From Klebsiella ornithinolytica NBRC 105727 = ATCC 31898 (GTDB taxonomy: Bacteria; Pseudomonadota; Gammaproteobacteria; Enterobacterales; Enterobacteriaceae): DNA of 64,000 nt. The translations under genes were made by a program, and so were the position numbers. Position 1 is the stretch's first letter, and the number at the start of each line of letters is the position of its first letter. The notes under the pieces are model-generated. The model saw only the letters and a list, made by a program, of their open reading frames with translations. It did not search any database and was not told the DNA's origin. The stretch is from positions 558,001 to 622,000 of the forward strand of contig NZ_BCYR01000002.1 of the NCBI RefSeq assembly GCF_001598295.1, given 5' to 3'. Positions 52,226 through 62,369 of the stretch are shown here, piece after piece.

Positions 52226-53355
52226 CGCAAATTCTGCGTGCCAGACGCTTGCTAACCGAGCAGGGCTGGCTTGCCGATCATCAGCTTCGGATGGAAGCGG
52301 GCGTTATCACCGCCATCGAGCCCGTTCCGGTTGGCGTCACCGCGCGCGATGCCGATCTGCTTTGCCCGGCCTACATCGATACGCATGTCCACGGCGGCGC
52401 GGGTATTGATGTGATGGACGAGGCACCGGAAGCACTCGACAGGCTGGCGATGTATAAAACTCGCGAGGGAGTGGGGGCCTGGCTCCCGACTACCGTCACC
52501 GCGCCGTTGCAGGCCATCCACGGTGCGCTGGAACGTATCGCCCGGCGCACGCTTTCCGGCGGCCCCGGCGCCCTGGTATTGGGGAGCTATCTTGAAGGCC
52601 CCTACTTTACGCCAGAGAATAAAGGCGCCCATCCACCCGAGTTGTTCCGTGAACTGGATATCGCCGAGCTGGATACGTTGATTGCTCGCTCCCGGCAAAC
52701 GCTGCGGGTCGTGGCCCTGGCACCGGAAAAACCGGATGCCATACGGGCTATTCGCCATCTTAAACAGCAGGGTATCCGCGTCATGCTGGGCCATAGCGCT
52801 GCCACCTATGCACAGACCCGAGCGGCGTTTACCGCAGGCGCTGACGGGCTGGTGCATTGCTACAACGGCATGAGCGGATTACATCATCGGGAGCCTGGCA
52901 TGGTCGGTGCCGGGTTAACCACCCGGCATGCATGGCTGGAACTTATCGCCGATGGTCATCATGTCCATCCTGCCGCCATGCAGCTGTGTTGCAGCTGTGC
53001 CAGAGAGAGGCTGGTCCTGATCACCGATGCGATGCAGGCAGCCGGCATGCCGGATGGCCACTATTCGTTGTGCGGCGAAGAGGTAGAAATGCGTAAGGGC
53101 ATCGTACGTACCGCTTCCGGTGGCCTCGCGGGCAGCACGCTCTCTCTTGATGCCGCCGTTCGCAACATGGTTGAACAAGCAGGCGCCACGCCAGAACAGG
53201 CCATTCATATGGCATCGCTCCACCCTGCTCGTCTGTTGGGTATCGACGATCGGCTGGGATCGCTGCGGGCGGGAAAATACGCCAACGTTATTGCGCTGGA
53301 TGACAGCCTGCAGCTGCAAAATATCTGGATTCAGGGACAGGCTCTCTCCCTTTAA
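52222..53355 (+). CDS. agaA: AgaA, N-acetylgalactosamine-6-phosphate deacetylase
   Basis: AgaA removes the acetyl group from GalNAc-6-phosphate to give galactosamine-6-phosphate. The 377-residue amidohydrolase has ATPHVHGGAGID-like metal motif (YIDTHVHGGAGIDVMD near residue 55), LEGPYFTPENKGAH near residue 130, GHSAATYAQ near residue 190 and the catalytic Asp in VLITDAMQAAG near residue 270. K-12 has a truncated copy; this one is complete. It closes the kbaZ operon and is followed by a terminator. Confidence 0.93.
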   Translation: MTQILRARRLLTEQGWLADHQLRMEAGVITAIEPVPVGVTARDADLLCPAYIDTHVHGGAGIDVMDEAPEALDRLAMYKTREGVGAWLPTTVTAPLQAIHGALERIARRTLSGGPGALVLGSYLEGPYFTPENKGAHPPELFRELDIAELDTLIARSRQTLRVVALAPEKPDAIRAIRHLKQQGIRVMLGHSAATYAQTRAAFTAGADGLVHCYNGMSGLHHREPGMVGAGLTTRHAWLELIADGHHVHPAAMQLCCSCARERLVLITDAMQAAGMPDGHYSLCGEEVEMRKGIVRTASGGLAGSTLSLDAAVRNMVEQAGATPEQAIHMASLHPARLLGIDDRLGSLRAGKYANVIALDDSLQLQNIWIQGQALSL

Positions 53356-53376
53356 TCCTTTCGTTATGTATCACAT

Positions 53377-53412
53377 TGGCCTTCGGCGTTGTACCGAAAG
53401 GCCTTTTCCTTT
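53377..53412 (+). terminator. Terminator after agaA
   Basis: GGCCTTCGG pairs with CCGAAAGGCC around a 7-base loop with one bulge, followed by TTTTCCTTT. It ends the kbaZ-agaA operon. Confidence 0.75.
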
Positions 53413-53498
53413 CTTTCTGAAATAACGCCAGTCTGACAATAAAAACACGTAATTTATTGTTTATCAGTCACATAAAAACATCATAACTTCAAAGATCA

Positions 53499-53601
53499 CA
53501 GTTTTCGTTTTATTTCTAATTTCTTCCATTGAACTTTCGATTTCTTTCCTATAGATTTTATCTAACTGATTACATGAATAAGTGAAACGAAACGAAAGAT
53601 A
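53499..53601. promoter_or_regulatory. Three AgaR-type operators upstream of agaS
   Basis: Sites matching the AgaR core lie at 53503-53515 (TTTCGTTTTATTT, plus), 53535-53547 (TTTCGATTTCTTT, one or two mismatches) and 53578-53601 (minus strand TTTCGTTTCGTTTCACTT). They surround the expected agaS promoter. The block CAAAGATCACAGTTT at 53490-53504 may be a CRP half-site. Confidence 0.7.
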
Positions 53602-53654
53602 GCGACATTTTTGCCAGCGTCTGATGTGGAATTCACACGACTAAGGACTGAGTT

Positions 53655-54812
53655 ATGCCTGAAACCTATACCGCCGCCTTTGCCTCGACTGGCACCTGGA
53701 CTGAAGCAGAGATTCGTCAACAGCCCTCCTGCTGGCTTCGCTCACTCAATAACATCGACAATAATCGTGCAACGATCGACAGCTTCCTCGCCCCGCTGCT
53801 GCGCAAAAACGATCTGCGGATTGTCCTGACTGGTGCTGGCACCTCCGCCTTTATCGGCGAGATCATCGCGCCCTGGCTGTCGCGCCAGAGCGGAAAAAAT
53901 ATCAGCGCGATCCCAACGACGGACCTGGTCACCAACCCCATGGACTATTTTAACGCCGCACATCCGCTGCTGCTGGTCTCCTTTGCCCGCTCCGGCAATA
54001 GCCCGGAGAGCGTCGCCGCCGTTGAGCTGGCCAATCAGTTCGTACCGGAATGCTACCACCTGTCGATTACCTGTAATGAAGCCGGCAGCCTGTACCAAAA
54101 TGCGGTGAACCGCGATAACGCCTTTGCGCTATTGATGCCGGCAGAAACACATGACCGCGGCTTCGCAATGACCAGCAGTATCACCACCATGATGGCAAGC
54201 TGCCTTGCGGTATTCGCGCCGGAGACGATCAACAGCAAAACCTTCCGTGACGTAGCGGATCGTTGCCAAACGATCCTCACGTCGCTGGGTGATTTTAGCG
54301 ATGGGGTGTTTGGTTATGAGCCGTGGAAACGGATCGTCTATCTTGGCAGCGGCGGATTACAGGGCGCGGCTCGTGAATCGGCCCTCAAGGTCCTGGAGCT
54401 GACCGCCGGTAAGCTGGCGGCGTTTTATGACTCCCCAGTCGGCTTCCGCCACGGACCTAAATCGCTGGTGGATAATGAAACGCTGGTGGTGGTGATGGTG
54501 TCCAGCCATCCCTATACCCGCCAGTACGATCTCGATCTACTGGCCGAGCTGCGTCGCGACAACCAGGCCATGCGCGTGGTAGCAATAGCGGCCGAAAGCG
54601 ACGCCGCCGTCGAAGCCGGCCCACACATCCTGTTACCGTCTTCTTCCCGCACCTTTAGCGATGTCGAGCAGGCGTTCTGCTTCCTGATGTATGCCCAGAC
54701 GTTTGCGCTCGCACAATCTATCCGCGTTGGTAATACCCCGGATACCCCTTCCGCCAGCGGTACGGTTAACCGCGTGGTGCAAGGTGTTGTCATTCACCCC
54801 TGGAATGCTTGA
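53655..54812 (+). CDS. agaS: AgaS, galactosamine-6-phosphate deaminase/isomerase
   Basis: AgaS converts galactosamine-6-phosphate to tagatose-6-phosphate and ammonia. The 385-residue protein has two SIS domains: LTGAGTSAFIGE near residue 58 and SFARSGNSPES near residue 105 in the first, LGSGGLQGAARESALK near residue 230 in the second. It begins a second operon with kbaY under AgaR control; the ATG at 53655 follows AAGGA. agaI, the former candidate deaminase, is absent here. Confidence 0.93.
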   Translation: MPETYTAAFASTGTWTEAEIRQQPSCWLRSLNNIDNNRATIDSFLAPLLRKNDLRIVLTGAGTSAFIGEIIAPWLSRQSGKNISAIPTTDLVTNPMDYFNAAHPLLLVSFARSGNSPESVAAVELANQFVPECYHLSITCNEAGSLYQNAVNRDNAFALLMPAETHDRGFAMTSSITTMMASCLAVFAPETINSKTFRDVADRCQTILTSLGDFSDGVFGYEPWKRIVYLGSGGLQGAARESALKVLELTAGKLAAFYDSPVGFRHGPKSLVDNETLVVVMVSSHPYTRQYDLDLLAELRRDNQAMRVVAIAAESDAAVEAGPHILLPSSSRTFSDVEQAFCFLMYAQTFALAQSIRVGNTPDTPSASGTVNRVVQGVVIHPWNA

Positions 54813-55697
<885 letters not shown>

Positions 55698-55734
55698 TCG
55701 CTTTCGCAGGCGGTCATGATACGCCTCTGTCCCA

Positions 55735-55762
55735 CAGCGTTATTCACGACAGGATAACGCTG
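55735..55762 (+). repeat. Hairpin between kbaY and the glycosidase gene
   Basis: CAGCGTTAT and ATAACGCTG form a perfect 9-bp stem with a 10-base loop. There is no T-run. It may slow transcription into the glycosidase or stabilise the mRNA. Confidence 0.5.
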
Positions 55763-55779
55763 ATAAAACGAAAACAAAG
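55763..55779 (-). promoter_or_regulatory. Partial AgaR-type site before the glycosidase
   Basis: The minus strand reads TTTTCGTTTTATC, agreeing with 11 of the 13 core positions of the AgaR consensus. It lies just before the glycosidase ribosome-binding site (AAAGGA). One half only, so the match could be chance. Confidence 0.35.
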
Positions 55780-55791
55780 GACCTCTGCCCC

Positions 55792-57681
55792 ATGAAAAAA
55801 GCGCTCAATGTTTCGTTGCTCGCCCTGTTTATTTCACAAAGTGCCTTTGCGGCGAACTATGCACTGAATAACGACAATATGGCTTTCTCATTCGATGATG
55901 CCAGTTCGGCTGTGGTGGTTAAAGATACGCATTCCGGCCATCAGCTGTCGCCCCAGGAACCATTCTTTCTGACGCTACCGGATGAGACCGTTATCCATAC
56001 GGCTGATTTTAAAATCAGCCACGTTGAGAAAAAAGAGAATACGCTGGTGGTGGAGTACGTCCATCCCGATTTCAACGTGACCATGACGCTGAACCTGCTG
56101 AAAGGCAAGTACGCCAGTATCGATTACACCATTGCCGCCGTTGGCAAAGCGCAGAATGTCGCGAAAATCACCTTCTTCCCGACCAAAAAACAGGCGCAGG
56201 CCCCTTATGTCGATGGCGCAATTAACAGTTCGCCGATTATTGCCGACACGTTTTTCATGTTGCCGAATAAGCCTGTCGTCAATACTTATGCCTATGAAGG
56301 CACCACCAATCTCAACGTCGAACTGAAAACGCCCGTCCAGCCAGAAACACCGGTGAGCTATACCACCTGGTTTGGCACCGTGGCGGAAACCAGCCAGCTG
56401 CGCCGCAGTGTTAACCAGTTTATCGATGCCGTTCGCCCACGCCCTTATAAACCCTACCTCCACTACAATAGCTGGATGGACATCGGCTTCTTTACCACCT
56501 ACACCGAGCAGGATGTGCTGGGGCGTATGGATGAATGGAATAAGGCGTTTATTACCGGCCGCGGCGTACCTCTCGATGCTTTCCTGCTGGATGATGGCTG
56601 GGACGATCGTACCGGCAGATGGTTATTTGGCCCGGCATTCAGTCAGGGTTTCGGCAAGGTCAGGGAGAAAGCGGACAGCCTGCATAGTTCCGTCGGTTTA
56701 TGGCTCTCACCGTGGGGCGGCTACAATAAACCGCGCGATATTCGCGTCTCTCATGCCAAAGAGTATGGTTTTGAAACGGTCGACGGTAAATTTGCGCTCT
56801 CAGGGCCTCGTTATTTCAAGAACTTCAATGAACAGATCGCCAGCCTGATTAAGAACGAACACATCACCTCCTTCAAACTGGACGGCATGGGCAATGCCAA
56901 CTCACATATTGAGGGTAGCCCGTTTGCTTCCGATTTTGATGCCTCTATCGCCCTGCTACACAACATGCGTAGCGCAAACCCGAACCTGTTTATCAACCTG
57001 ACGACCGGCACCGATGCCAGCCCGTCATGGCTGTTCTACGCTGATTCGATCTGGCGTCAGGGCGATGATATCAATCTGTACGGTCCCGGAACGCCGGTAC
57101 AGCAGTGGATGACCTATCGCGACGCGGAAACCTGGCGCTCAATCGTAAGAAAGGGGCCATTATTCCCACTTAATTCCTTGATGTATCATGGTATTGTCAG
57201 TGCAGAGAATGCCTATTATGGACTGGAGAAAGTGCAGAGCGACGGCGATTTTGCCGATCAGGTGTGGAGCTATTTCGCGACGGGGACCCAGCTACAGGAG
57301 CTGTACATCACGCCGTCCATGTTGAACAAAGCCAAGTGGGACGTTCTGGCAGAGGCCGCAAAATGGTCGCGTGAAAATGCCCACGTGCTGGTGGATACAC
57401 ACTGGGTCGGCGGCGATCCGACGGCGCTTGAGGTGTATGGCTGGGCCTCCTGGAGCAAAGACAAGGCGATACTGGGACTGCGTAACCCTTCCGATAAACC
57501 GCAAAGTTACTACCTGAATCTGAAAAAAGAGTTTGAAATTCCTCAGGGCGAAGCAACCCGGTTTACTCTGACCGCTCGCTACGGCAATAACCCAACGGTT
57601 CCGGAGCATTATCAGGACGCCGTGGTTATTACGCTACAGCCGCTACAAACGCTGGTTTTTGAAGCCACGCCGATCAAATAA
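55792..57681 (+). CDS. Secreted clan GH-D (GH27/GH36-like) glycosidase
   Basis: A 629-residue protein with a clear signal peptide (VSLLALFISQSAFA, cleavage near residue 21), an N-terminal beta-sandwich and a TIM barrel from about residue 210. Clan GH-D marks are FLLDDGWDD (residues 264-272), GLWLSPWGGY, the probable nucleophile D364 in SFKLDGMGN, and WRQGDD with acid/base candidates D425/D426. Clan members cleave alpha-galactosides or alpha-N-acetylgalactosaminides. It follows kbaY by 94 bp, where E. coli has agaBCDI, so it may release GalNAc or galactose in the periplasm for AgaVWEF. I do not know a gene name; the substrate is unproven. Confidence 0.75.
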   Translation: MKKALNVSLLALFISQSAFAANYALNNDNMAFSFDDASSAVVVKDTHSGHQLSPQEPFFLTLPDETVIHTADFKISHVEKKENTLVVEYVHPDFNVTMTLNLLKGKYASIDYTIAAVGKAQNVAKITFFPTKKQAQAPYVDGAINSSPIIADTFFMLPNKPVVNTYAYEGTTNLNVELKTPVQPETPVSYTTWFGTVAETSQLRRSVNQFIDAVRPRPYKPYLHYNSWMDIGFFTTYTEQDVLGRMDEWNKAFITGRGVPLDAFLLDDGWDDRTGRWLFGPAFSQGFGKVREKADSLHSSVGLWLSPWGGYNKPRDIRVSHAKEYGFETVDGKFALSGPRYFKNFNEQIASLIKNEHITSFKLDGMGNANSHIEGSPFASDFDASIALLHNMRSANPNLFINLTTGTDASPSWLFYADSIWRQGDDINLYGPGTPVQQWMTYRDAETWRSIVRKGPLFPLNSLMYHGIVSAENAYYGLEKVQSDGDFADQVWSYFATGTQLQELYITPSMLNKAKWDVLAEAAKWSRENAHVLVDTHWVGGDPTALEVYGWASWSKDKAILGLRNPSDKPQSYYLNLKKEFEIPQGEATRFTLTARYGNNPTVPEHYQDAVVITLQPLQTLVFEATPIK

Positions 57682-57688
57682 GATAAAT

Positions 57689-57707
57689 GGCCCGGGGTTC
57701 CCGGGCC
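57689..57707. terminator. Terminator between glycosidase gene and rsmI
   Basis: GGCCCGGG / CCCGGGCC form an 8-bp stem with a GTT loop, between the convergent stop codons. No clear T-run is present. Confidence 0.55.
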
Positions 57708-57713
57708 TGTCTC

Positions 57714-58574
57714 TTATCCCTGCTGCTCCAGCGCATATTTATACAGCGCATTTTTCTTCACGCCGTGAATTTCCGCGGCCAGCGCAGCGGCTTTTTTCAG
57801 CGGTAGCTCCGCCTGCAGCAGAGCCAGCGTACGCAGCGCGTCTGCGGGCAGGGCTTCTTCCTGCGCTTTAAACCCTTCGACGATCAGTACCATCTCGCCT
57901 TTACGCCGGTTCTCATCCTCTTTCACCCACGCCAGCAGTTCGCCAATTGGCGCGCCGTGAATGGATTCCCAGGTTTTGGTCAGCTCACGCGCCAGCACCA
58001 CGTAGCGGGACTCTCCCAGCACCGTGCAGATATCTTCCAGGCTTTCCAGTAAACGGTGAGTTGATTCGTAAAAGATCAGCGTACGCGGCTCTTCTTCCAG
58101 CGCCTTCAGCGTATCGCGACGCCCTTTTGATTTTGCCGGCAGGAATCCTTCGTAGCAGAAACGATCGGAAGGCAGGCCTGCCGCGCTGAGCGCAGCAATG
58201 GCGGCACAGGGGCCCGGAAGCGGCACCACGCGGATATTGGCCTCGCGACAAGCCCGTACCAGGTGATAGCCCGGATCGTTGATCAGCGGAGTCCCGGCGT
58301 CAGACACCAGCGCAATGTTCTGCCCGTCTTTTAATTTCGCCAGAAGTGTTTCAGCTTTTTGCTGTTCATTATGGTCGTGCAGCGCAAATAAACGGGCGTT
58401 AATCGCAAAATGCTGGAGCAGCAAACCGGTGTGGCGGGTATCTTCCGCGGCAACTAAATCAACGGCTTGTAATACTTCCAGGGCACGCTGCGTGATATCA
58501 GACAGATTTCCGATCGGAGTGGGCACAATATAGAGCTGCCCCTGAGAATTATCTGCTGATTCGTGTTGTTTCAT
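57714..58574 (-). CDS. rsmI: RsmI, 16S rRNA 2'-O-methyltransferase (C1402)
   Basis: RsmI adds the 2'-O-methyl group to C1402 in the ribosomal decoding centre. The 286-residue protein is a tetrapyrrole-methylase-fold enzyme: [14 protein letters not shown] near residue 15, [12 protein letters not shown] near residue 39, [16 protein letters not shown] near residue 88 and [11 protein letters not shown]. It diverges from lpoA over 63 bp. Length equals the E. coli enzyme. Confidence 0.95.
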   Translation of the reverse strand: MKQHESADNSQGQLYIVPTPIGNLSDITQRALEVLQAVDLVAAEDTRHTGLLLQHFAINARLFALHDHNEQQKAETLLAKLKDGQNIALVSDAGTPLINDPGYHLVRACREANIRVVPLPGPCAAIAALSAAGLPSDRFCYEGFLPAKSKGRRDTLKALEEEPRTLIFYESTHRLLESLEDICTVLGESRYVVLARELTKTWESIHGAPIGELLAWVKEDENRRKGEMVLIVEGFKAQEEALPADALRTLALLQAELPLKKAAALAAEIHGVKKNALYKYALEQQG

Positions 58575-58637
58575 TGTCTCGTCCGTATTGCCGAATTAAT
58601 ATTGAGCATTGAGCCAAAAAAATATCACTGGATACAT

Positions 58638-60746
58638 ATGGTACCGTCAACATTTCTTCGTTCTAAACCCGCGCGTTGTCTGCCCGTACTGCTGGCTGCT
58701 TTGATCTTCGCTGGCTGCGGCACCCATACCCCGGATCAAAGCACGGCGTTTTTACAGGGTACGGCACAGGCAGATTCCAGTTACTACCTACAGCAAATGC
58801 AGCAAAGCTCGAATGATAGCAAGACCAACTGGCAATTACTCGCCATTCGTGCACTGTTACAGGAAGGCAAAAAGCAGCAGGCCATCGACCTGTTCAACCA
58901 GCTGCCCTCTAATCTCAACGGTACCCAGGCCCGCGAGCAATCTCTGCTGGCCGTCGAAGTGAAGCTGGCACAGAACGATTTCCAGGGCGCTCAGGCGCTG
59001 CTGAGCAAGCTCGATCCGGCAAGCTTCGAGACGAATCAGCAGCCGCGATACTGGCAGGCGCAGATTGATGCCAGCCAGGGCCGTCCGTCAATTACGCTGC
59101 TACGTGCCCTGATCGCCCAGCAGCCGCTGCTGAGTCAGCCGAAACAACAGCAGCAGAATATCGACGCGACCTGGAAAGCGCTCACCTCAATGACCCAGGA
59201 TCAGGCTAACGCGCTGATCATCAATGCCGATGAGAACGTCCTGCAGGGATGGCTGGATCTGCAACGCATGTGGTTTGACAACCGTAACGATCCCACCCTG
59301 CTCAAAGCCGGCGTGAAAGACTGGCAAACCCGCTATCCGCAGAACCCTGGCGCGAAAATGCTGCCAACGGCGCTGGTGAATATGCAAAATTATAAACCGG
59401 CCTCAACCAATAAGATCGCCCTCCTGCTGCCGCTCAACGGCCAGGCCGCCGTCTTCGGTCGTACCATCCAGCAGGGTTTTGAAGCGGCGAAAAATGGCGC
59501 GCCGACCGTCACCGGAAACGCCGTTCCTGCCCAGGTTGCGCAGGCCGCCAGTGTCGCCAGCAGCGACGTCGTGAGCCCTTCACAGGCCGAAGTGGGTGAC
59601 CTGACCTCAACCAATACCGCGCCGGTCCCTGTACAGGCGCCAGAGGCCGATCGGGCGCCGGCTCCGGTCACTGCGCCGACCGCCACTCAGGCTGCCGCGG
59701 TGCCGGAGCAGTCAGCCACCAGCGACGCCACCGCCACAACCGCGCAACCTGCGGCCAGCGCACCGCAGACCCAGCCGGTTGCCACCACCCCGGCCAACCC
59801 TTCGGCTGAACTGAAAATTTACGACACCACCACGCAACCAATGAGTCAGCTGCTCGCGCAGGTACAGCAGGATGGCGCCACCCTCGTCGTCGGCCCGCTG
59901 CTCAAAGATAACGTCGAGGATGTCATCAAGAGCAATACCTCGCTCAACGTACTGGCGCTGAATCAGCCGGAGAAAGTCGAAAATCGCGCCAATATTTGCT
60001 ATTTCGCCCTCTCCCCGGAAGATGAGGCCCGTGACGCGGCGCGCCATATTCACGATCAGGGCAAACAAACGCCGCTGCTGCTGGCGCCTCGCGGCGCGCT
60101 CGGCGATCGCGTGGTGAACGCCTTCGCCAACGAGTGGTTAAAACTGGGTGGCGGAACCGTCCTGCAGCAGCGCTTTGGTTCCGCTTCTGAGCTGAAATCC
60201 AGCGTCAACAGCGGTATCTCTCTGAGCGGTACGCCCGTTTCTACGCTGCCGTCAGCGTCTGACAGCAGCCTCGGCAACCCGGAAGATGTCCCGGTCAGCA
60301 GTAGCGGTGGCGTCGACGCCGCCTGGATCCTGGCGACGCCGGAACAGATTGCCTATATCAAACCGATGATCGCCCTGCGCAACGGCAGCCAGAGCAATGT
60401 CACCCTGTACGCCAGCTCTCGTAGCGCCCAGGGCACTGCCGGTCCGGATTTCCGCCTGGAGATGGAAGGTTTGCAGTATAGTGAGATCCCGATGCTGGCC
60501 GGCAGCAACCCGGCGCTGATGCAGCAGGCGCTCTCCGCCGTGCGCAACGATTACTCACTGGCTCGCCTGTATGCAATGGGCGCGGATGCCTGGTCTCTGG
60601 CTAACCATTTCGCCCAGATGCGCCAGACGCCGGGCTTCGAGCTGAACGGTAACACCGGCGATCTGACGGCCACGCAGGACTGCGTGATCAACAGGAAATT
60701 GTCATGGCTCAAGTACCAACACGGACAGATCGTCGCAGCCAACTAA
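58638..60746 (+). CDS. lpoA: LpoA, outer-membrane lipoprotein activator of PBP1A
   Basis: LpoA stimulates the transpeptidase activity of PBP1A (MrcA) from the outer membrane. The 702-residue protein has a lipoprotein signal with LIFAGC lipobox (Cys near residue 28), an N-terminal TPR-like helical domain, and a C-terminal periplasmic-binding-like domain. Between them lies a Pro/Ala/Thr/Val-rich disordered segment (about residues 295-390), longer than in E. coli (678 residues in total). ATG 58638 gives the signal peptide at the N terminus. It overlaps yraN by 43 bases. Confidence 0.95.
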   Translation: MVPSTFLRSKPARCLPVLLAALIFAGCGTHTPDQSTAFLQGTAQADSSYYLQQMQQSSNDSKTNWQLLAIRALLQEGKKQQAIDLFNQLPSNLNGTQAREQSLLAVEVKLAQNDFQGAQALLSKLDPASFETNQQPRYWQAQIDASQGRPSITLLRALIAQQPLLSQPKQQQQNIDATWKALTSMTQDQANALIINADENVLQGWLDLQRMWFDNRNDPTLLKAGVKDWQTRYPQNPGAKMLPTALVNMQNYKPASTNKIALLLPLNGQAAVFGRTIQQGFEAAKNGAPTVTGNAVPAQVAQAASVASSDVVSPSQAEVGDLTSTNTAPVPVQAPEADRAPAPVTAPTATQAAAVPEQSATSDATATTAQPAASAPQTQPVATTPANPSAELKIYDTTTQPMSQLLAQVQQDGATLVVGPLLKDNVEDVIKSNTSLNVLALNQPEKVENRANICYFALSPEDEARDAARHIHDQGKQTPLLLAPRGALGDRVVNAFANEWLKLGGGTVLQQRFGSASELKSSVNSGISLSGTPVSTLPSASDSSLGNPEDVPVSSSGGVDAAWILATPEQIAYIKPMIALRNGSQSNVTLYASSRSAQGTAGPDFRLEMEGLQYSEIPMLAGSNPALMQQALSAVRNDYSLARLYAMGADAWSLANHFAQMRQTPGFELNGNTGDLTATQDCVINRKLSWLKYQHGQIVAAN

Positions 60747-61090
60747 CCAAACAGACCGGAGATGCCTGGGAAAACCAGGCTCGCCGGTGGCTGGAAAGCC
60801 GGGGGCTGCATTTTATCGCCGCCAACGCCCGCGAGCGGGGCGGTGAGATTGACCTCATCATGCGCGATGGCGCGGTAACCGTTTTTGTGGAAGTGCGCTA
60901 TCGGCGCAGCGCAAGCTACGGGGATGCCGCCTCCAGCGTCACGCAAAAAAAACAACAAAGACTCCTCCAGGCTGCTCGCCTGTGGCTCTCCCGGCAGAAT
61001 GGGAGCTTTGACACTGTGGATTGCCGTTTCGATGTGGTAGCCTTCACCGGAAACGACATCCAATGGCTGAGAAACGCCTTTGGCGAATAG
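60704..61090 (+). CDS. yraN: YraN, UPF0102 nuclease-fold protein
   Basis: A 128-residue cytoplasmic protein of the UPF0102 family. The restriction-endonuclease-like core is visible: [24 protein letters not shown] and [10 protein letters not shown] (the E-x-V catalytic-type motif). Its function in enterobacteria is not defined. The start is inside the end of lpoA, a 43-base overlap also seen in E. coli, so the two are translationally linked. Confidence 0.9.
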   Translation: MAQVPTRTDRRSQLTKQTGDAWENQARRWLESRGLHFIAANARERGGEIDLIMRDGAVTVFVEVRYRRSASYGDAASSVTQKKQQRLLQAARLWLSRQNGSFDTVDCRFDVVAFTGNDIQWLRNAFGE

Positions 61091-61112
61091 CGTAAATGAA
61101 TTAAGGGATCCC

Positions 61113-61703
61113 GTGCTCGATAGAATTAAAGCCTGCTTTACTGAAAGCATTCAAACCCAAATTGCAGCAGCGGAAGCTCTCCCGGATGCCATCTCCCGTG
61201 CGGCCTTGACCCTGGTACAGTCGCTGCTCAATGGCAACAAAATCCTCTGTTGTGGCAATGGCACCTCTGCCGCCAACGCACAGCATTTTGCTGCCAGCAT
61301 GATTAATCGTTTTGAAACAGAGCGTCCTGGTTTACCCGCCATTGCACTAAATACCGATAATGTGGTCTTAACCGCAATTGCCAACGATCGCCTGCATGAC
61401 GAAATCTACGCCAAGCAGGTTCGCGCGTTAGGCCACGCAGGTGATGTTCTGCTGGCCATTTCCACGCGCGGCAATAGTCGGGACATCGTGAAAGCCGTTG
61501 AAGCTGCCGTCACCCGCGATATGACCATCGTCGCACTCACCGGCTACGACGGCGGTGAGCTGGCTGGTCTGCTGGGCCAGCAGGATGTCGAAATCCGCAT
61601 TCCGTCTCATCGCAGCGCGCGAATTCAGGAAATGCATATGCTCACTGTTAACTGCCTGTGCGATTTGATTGATAACACGCTTTTTCCACACCAGGACGAT
61701 TAA
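61113..61703 (+). CDS. diaA: DiaA, DnaA initiator-associating protein
   Basis: DiaA tetramers bind several DnaA molecules and promote timely initiation at oriC. The 196-residue protein is a single SIS domain resembling phosphoheptose isomerase Gmh[19 protein letters not shown] near residue 48, [15 protein letters not shown] near residue 112 and [13 protein letters not shown]. The GTG at 61113 (read LDRIKACF) gives the E. coli length; an upstream ATG would overlap yraN. It lies 9 bp before dolP. Confidence 0.94.
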   Translation: MLDRIKACFTESIQTQIAAAEALPDAISRAALTLVQSLLNGNKILCCGNGTSAANAQHFAASMINRFETERPGLPAIALNTDNVVLTAIANDRLHDEIYAKQVRALGHAGDVLLAISTRGNSRDIVKAVEAAVTRDMTIVALTGYDGGELAGLLGQQDVEIRIPSHRSARIQEMHMLTVNCLCDLIDNTLFPHQDD

Positions 61704-61712
61704 GGAGAACAC

Positions 61713-62288
61713 ATGAAGGCTCTCTCGCCCCTCGCCATCATTCTTTCTGCGCTACTGCTACAAGGATGCGTTGCCGCAGCGGTAGTCGGAACGGCAGCTG
61801 TCGGCACCAAAGCCGCCACGGACCCGCGTACGGTCGGTACTCAGGTTGATGACAGTACGCTGGAACTGCGCGTCAACAGCGCGCTGTCGAAAGACGAGCA
61901 AATTAAGAAACAGGCGCGGATTAACGTTACCGCCTATCAGGGCAAAGTCCTGCTGACCGGTCAGTCTCCGGTGGCGGATCTCTCCGCGCGCGCGAAACAA
62001 ATCGCCATGGGCGTCGAAGGCACAACGGAAGTCTTTAACGAAGTGCGTCAGGGCCAGCCAATTGGTTTAGGTACCGCCTCTTCCGATACCTGGATTACGA
62101 CCAAAGTGCGCTCTCAGCTGCTGGGCACCGATCAGGTCAAATCGTCAAACGTTAAAGTAACGACCGAGAATGGCGAAGTGTTCCTGATGGGTCTGGTCAC
62201 GGAGCGTGAAGGTCGTGCGGCGGCAGATATCGCCAGTCGGGTAAGCGGCGTATCGCGTGTGACCACCGCCTTTACCTATATCAAGTAA
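61713..62288 (+). CDS. dolP: DolP, dual-BON-domain outer-membrane lipoprotein
   Basis: DolP (YraP) supports outer-membrane integrity and cell-division-linked cell-wall control, and binds anionic phospholipid at the division site. The 191-residue protein has a lipoprotein signal with lipobox LLLQGC (Cys near residue 19) and two BON domains at about residues 46-115 and 124-190. AAGGAG precedes the ATG. In E. coli it is in the sigma-E regulon. Confidence 0.94.
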   Translation: MKALSPLAIILSALLLQGCVAAAVVGTAAVGTKAATDPRTVGTQVDDSTLELRVNSALSKDEQIKKQARINVTAYQGKVLLTGQSPVADLSARAKQIAMGVEGTTEVFNEVRQGQPIGLGTASSDTWITTKVRSQLLGTDQVKSSNVKVTTENGEVFLMGLVTEREGRAAADIASRVSGVSRVTTAFTYIK

Positions 62289-62302
62289 GTCCCCCAAATA
62301 GT

Positions 62303-62362
62303 CCCGGCTCGCGCAATGCTGAGCCGGGTGACGAACCGGGCAAGGCGTTAGCCGCAGCCCGG
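62303..62362. repeat. Two REP-like palindromes between dolP and yraQ
   Basis: The first stem is CCCGGCTC (62303-62310) with GAGCCGGG (62321-62328). The second is CCGGGC (62336-62341) with GCCCGG (62357-62362) and holds the REP-type core AAGGCGTTAGCCGC. They fill the gap between convergent genes and may act as terminator and as repeat. Confidence 0.65.
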
Positions 62363-62369
62363 GATTTCC

